From: Lachnospiraceae bacterium
GTDB lineage: Bacteria; Bacillota; Clostridia; Lachnospirales; Lachnospiraceae
Direction: 5' to 3'
Assembly (NCBI GenBank): GCA_910573755.1
Contig: CAJTBO010000034.1
Coordinates: 1-50,221, forward strand
DNA: 50,221 nt
In this document: piece by piece, positions 50,123 through 50,221 of the stretch
Numbering within the stretch: position 1 is the stretch's first letter
How the letters are laid out: each line of letters opens with the position of its first letter
Made by a program: the position numbers and the translations under genes
The notes under the pieces: model-generated
Seen by the model: the letters and a program-made list of their open reading frames with translations, nothing else
Database searches by the model: none
Told to the model about the DNA's origin: nothing

Positions 50123-50221
50123 ACCACCGGCTCTGCCGGTGGTTTGGATGAACCCCTCCGGGGCATTTTTCGGTACCGCCTATAGGCGGTGTCTAAGCAA
50201 CCCCTTTTTCGGTGCTGCCTA
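50123..50221. other. Hairpin-rich unidentified insertion end
   Basis: Three perfect short hairpins stand in a row: 9-bp ACCACCGGC/GCCGGTGGT (50123-50143), CCCC/GGGG (50153-50163) and ACCGCC/GGCGGT (50175-50190). A 17-base unit TTTTTCGGT(A/G)C(C/T)GCCTA recurs at 50166-50182 and 50205-50221, 39 bp apart. The end of an IS200/IS605-type element or a structured RNA would look like this. It directly abuts the broken recombinase. Confidence 0.55.

Noticed and set aside
50115-50221. 3' end of a group II intron in the recombinase
   Set aside because: Consecutive hairpins are present, but no domain V consensus is seen. An IS-type end or structured RNA fits better.
1-50221. CRISPR arrays, rRNA and tRNA genes
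   Set aside because: No regular spaced direct repeats and no cloverleaf or rRNA-like segments were seen. The tandem units at 6098-6260 are too few and long for a CRISPR.

Overview
The window looks like the chromosome of a gut Lachnospiraceae bacterium (Clostridium cluster XIVa, Firmicutes). The base composition is mixed. A housekeeping block has Clostridia-style products (type III pantothenate kinase, a two-domain BirA, SPFH/NfeD pair, SleB-like hydrolase, a DUF6145-type protein). There is a strictly anaerobic 4-hydroxybutyrate-to-crotonyl-CoA enzyme set, and a Tn4451-like mobilizable element with TnpV and TnpW. Almost everything is on the minus strand. No rRNA, tRNA or CRISPR was found.

Layout. 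1-750: tail of an older mobile region, with a ParA ATPase cut off after 49 codons at a perfect 20-bp palindrome and two tandem DUF6462-type small DNA-binding proteins. 1041-14555: core genes greA-lysS, an unknown gene, dusB, coaX, DUF6145, birA, argF, SPFH-NfeD, a spore-type cell wall hydrolase, proC, a SpoU methyltransferase and pfkA. Palindromic intergenic repeats sit at about 3240 and 6100-6260. 14713-28036: one long minus-strand run made of livKHMGF (ABC importer), a cupin, a split transketolase, a zinc alcohol dehydrogenase, a second cupin, 4-hydroxybutyrate dehydrogenase, 4-hydroxybutyryl-CoA dehydratase and a CoA transferase, then terminators and two small Cys-containing proteins. 28200-36990: an IS remnant, two paralogous zinc dehydrogenases divergent from a PucR-type regulator, then an iron alcohol dehydrogenase, an IolC-like PfkB kinase, an alpha/beta hydrolase and an AEC transporter, and finally a wrecked LUD-domain gene. 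37034-50221: a mobile region. It starts with an AT-rich PIN-nuclease/partner pair and an Rpn nuclease, then carries the mobilizable element: TnpW, helicase loader, replication initiator, MobQ relaxase with an IncQ-like oriT, DUF3847, an XRE regulator, three sigma-like proteins, an ABC-F protein behind a double attenuator, TnpV, and an N-terminally truncated large serine recombinase next to an unidentified hairpin-rich insertion.

How the genes work together. The metabolic core couples an importer and carbon-skeleton chemistry (dehydrogenases, transketolase, cupins, sugar kinase) to fermentation through 4-hydroxybutyryl-CoA and crotonyl-CoA. No gene for making succinate semialdehyde, the usual precursor of 4-hydroxybutyrate, is present. 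The imported substrate and the role of the transketolase and cupins are therefore open, and this is the best candidate for an undescribed pathway. The PIN/partner pair is the best candidate for an undescribed defence or toxin module.
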